Assembly: GCA_030544185.1 (NCBI GenBank)
Contig: JAUNRO010000199.1
Location: 1 to 6,088 of the forward strand
Length of the DNA: 6,088 bases
Direction: 5' to 3'
Source of the DNA: Propionibacteriaceae bacterium
GTDB lineage: Bacteria; Actinomycetota; Actinomycetes; Propionibacteriales; Propionibacteriaceae
The position numbers and the translations under genes were made by a program. Shown here one piece after another: positions 4,928-6,088 of this stretch (positions within the stretch are counted from its first letter, which is position 1; every line of letters begins with the position of its first letter). The notes under the pieces are model-generated. The model saw only the letters and a list, made by a program, of their open reading frames with translations. It was not told where the DNA came from and did not search any database.

Positions 4928-5653
4928 GTGTGTGGACGTTATGCGGCCTCGGCCGATCTTGCCCAACTCGTCGCGGAGTTCGAGGTCGAGGAGGTGGAGC
5001 AGGGCCCCGAGGGTCCGAGCTGGAACGTGGCGCCGACCGACCCGGTGCCGGCGATCGTCGAGCGCCTGCCCAAGGACGACCCCGACGGGGCCGCCGTGCG
5101 CAAGCTCGTCCAACTGCGGTGGGGCCTGGTCCCGTCCTGGTCGAAGGACGTCCGGGGCGGGGCCCGGATGATCAACGCGCGCTTCGAGACCGTCGCGGAG
5201 AAGCCGGCCTTCCGCAAGGCCTTCGCGGCCCGGCGGTGCCTGTTGCCCGCCGACGGCTACTACGAGTGGTACGCCGGGAGCGACCCCAGGCAGAAGCAGC
5301 CGTTCTTCATCCACCGCGGGGACGGGGACCTGCTGGTGATGGCGGGGATCTATGAGTTCTGGCGCGACGACACCCGCCCGGCCGGCGACCCCGGGGCCTG
5401 GGTGGCCTCGTGCTCGATCATCACGACCACCGCGACCGATTCCGTGGGCCACCTCCACGACCGGATGCCGATGATCATCGCCCGCGAGGCCTGGGCGGAG
5501 TGGCTCGACCCACGCCGCACCGATCCCGCGGAGGCGCTCGACCTCCTGTGCGTGACCGGCGCCGATCAGCTGGCGGCCTATGCGGTCGGCCGGGCCGTCG
5601 GCAATGTCCGCAACAACGGCCCCGAGCTCGTCGAGCCGCTGGAACAGCCGTGA
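4928..5653 (+). CDS. SOS response-associated (SRAP/HMCES/YedK) abasic-site DNA-protein crosslinking protein
   Basis: SRAP proteins recognise abasic sites in single-stranded DNA and trap them as a thiazolidine crosslink through the N-terminal cysteine, shielding the lesion during replication. The 241-residue protein contains every expected element: initiator then C2-G3-R4-Y5, WNVAPT (32-37; N33), WGLVPSW (65-71), NARFET (83-88; N83, R85, E87), CLLPADGYYEW (104-114; E113), FAGIYEFW-like MAGIYEFW (138-145), SIITTTAT (163-170) and HDRMP (177-181; H177). The start must be GTG 4928 because removal of the initiator has to expose C2; the in-frame extension to 3998 runs antisense through nagA and is discounted. 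There is no Shine-Dalgarno sequence; a TANNNT hexamer 7 bases upstream suggests a leaderless message. The stop overlaps the start of the next gene as GTGA. In older annotations the family is called a peptidase, but a crosslinking role is the current understanding. Mycobacterial relatives also lie beside aroA (recalled, not checked). Confidence 0.94.
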   Translation: MCGRYAASADLAQLVAEFEVEEVEQGPEGPSWNVAPTDPVPAIVERLPKDDPDGAAVRKLVQLRWGLVPSWSKDVRGGARMINARFETVAEKPAFRKAFAARRCLLPADGYYEWYAGSDPRQKQPFFIHRGDGDLLVMAGIYEFWRDDTRPAGDPGAWVASCSIITTTATDSVGHLHDRMPMIIAREAWAEWLDPRRTDPAEALDLLCVTGADQLAAYAVGRAVGNVRNNGPELVEPLEQP

Positions 5654-6088
5654 GCGTGAGCCTTCGCATCGACGACGTCGCGACCGAGCTCGGGCCGGCG
5701 CGGATGTTCGGCGCCGTGCCCACCGACCCGGCCTGGGTGCTCCTGCTCGGCCACGGCGCGGGCGGTGGCGTCGACGCGCCCGACCTCAAGGCGCTCACCC
5801 GGCTCAGCGACGACGCCGTCGCGGTGCTGCGCTTCGAGCAGCCCTGGCGCACCGCCGGCAAACGGGTGGCGCCGGCGCCCGCGCGCCTCGATCTGGGCTG
5901 GCTGGCCGCCCGTGCGTACGCCCAGGAGCGTTTCCCCGCCCTCCCGCTGCGGCTCGGCGGCCGCAGCGCCGGGGCCCGGGTCGCCTGCCGGTCCGCGGCC
6001 GGCGACCCAGCGGGAGTGGCCGGGGTGATCGCCCTGTCCTTCCCGCTGCACCCGCCCGGCAAGCCGGCCGCGAGCCGGGCGACGGAGC
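5650..6088 (+). CDS. Alpha/beta hydrolase of the TEX30/KANL3-like group, C-terminus beyond window
   Basis: The 146 visible codons encode the N-terminal half of a small alpha/beta hydrolase, probably cytosolic, with unknown substrate. Evidence is the oxyanion-loop motif LLLGHGAGGG (31-40) with VDAPDL after it, the conserved loop RFEQPWRTAGKRVAPAP (61-77), LDLGWL (80-85), and the nucleophile elbow GGRSAGARVACR (103-114) with S106 in G-R-S-A-G. The following GVIALSFPLHPPGKP (125-139) is typical of the bacterial dienelactone-hydrolase-like/TEX30 group. The acid and histidine of the triad would lie beyond the right edge. GTG 5650 overlaps the preceding stop by four bases (GTGA), with a modest GGAA 5 bases upstream; GTG 5656 is an alternative start two codons in. 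The overlap implies co-translation with the SRAP gene, but no biochemical link between the two is known to me. Confidence 0.83.
   Translation, partial: MSVSLRIDDVATELGPARMFGAVPTDPAWVLLLGHGAGGGVDAPDLKALTRLSDDAVAVLRFEQPWRTAGKRVAPAPARLDLGWLAARAYAQERFPALPLRLGGRSAGARVACRSAAGDPAGVAGVIALSFPLHPPGKPAASRATE

Noticed and set aside
4691..5458. In-frame N-terminal extension of nagA to 5458
   Set aside because: It reads antisense through the SRAP gene, whose motifs are complete, while GTG 4690 has an AGGAG Shine-Dalgarno sequence and matches where the NagA beta domain begins.

Overview
This is a very GC-rich window with strong G/C bias at third codon positions, frequent GTG starts and several 4-base start/stop overlaps. 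Together with an aroA-rsgA-hisN gene order and an actinobacterial-style EPSP synthase, this points to a high-GC actinobacterium (Actinomycetia). I cannot name the genus; the sequence would fit, for example, a Propionibacteriaceae-like lineage, but that is a guess.

Layout. Two transcription units diverge from a short region at about 4789-4927. Leftward (minus strand), in order of transcription, come a 33-codon small ORF (4788-4687), nagA for N-acetylglucosamine-6-phosphate deacetylase (4690-3500), a DoxX-family membrane protein (3490-2900), aroA for EPSP synthase (2877-1480), rsgA for the ribosome-assembly GTPase (1483-461) and the first 130 codons of hisN for histidinol-phosphatase (392 to the window edge). 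Rightward (plus strand) come a SRAP/YedK abasic-site DNA-protein crosslinking protein (4928-5653) and the start of an alpha/beta hydrolase (5650 to the window edge).

How the genes relate. AroA (chorismate pathway) and HisN (histidine pathway) are amino-acid biosynthesis enzymes flanking a GTPase that checks the 30S subunit, so the left part is a housekeeping anabolic block. nagA, in aminosugar recycling, and the DoxX protein lie between this block and the divergent DNA-damage gene. Tight junctions suggest translational coupling at small ORF/nagA (GTGA), aroA/rsgA (ATGA) and SRAP/hydrolase (GTGA).

Points of interest. (1) A small ORF too short for routine calling has a strong Shine-Dalgarno sequence, 30 of 33 third positions G or C, and a stop overlapping the nagA start. 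(2) SRAP, aroA and hisN each have a TANNNT hexamer 7-8 bases before an ATG/GTG and little or no usable Shine-Dalgarno sequence. This is the geometry of leaderless actinobacterial transcripts and implies internal promoters inside the leftward cluster. (3) Short perfect dyads lie close to where the -35 regions of two of these promoters would be. I saw no tRNA, rRNA, CRISPR array, insertion sequence or phage gene. No dramatic new multi-gene system is evident; the small ORF and the start-site architecture are the most original observations.
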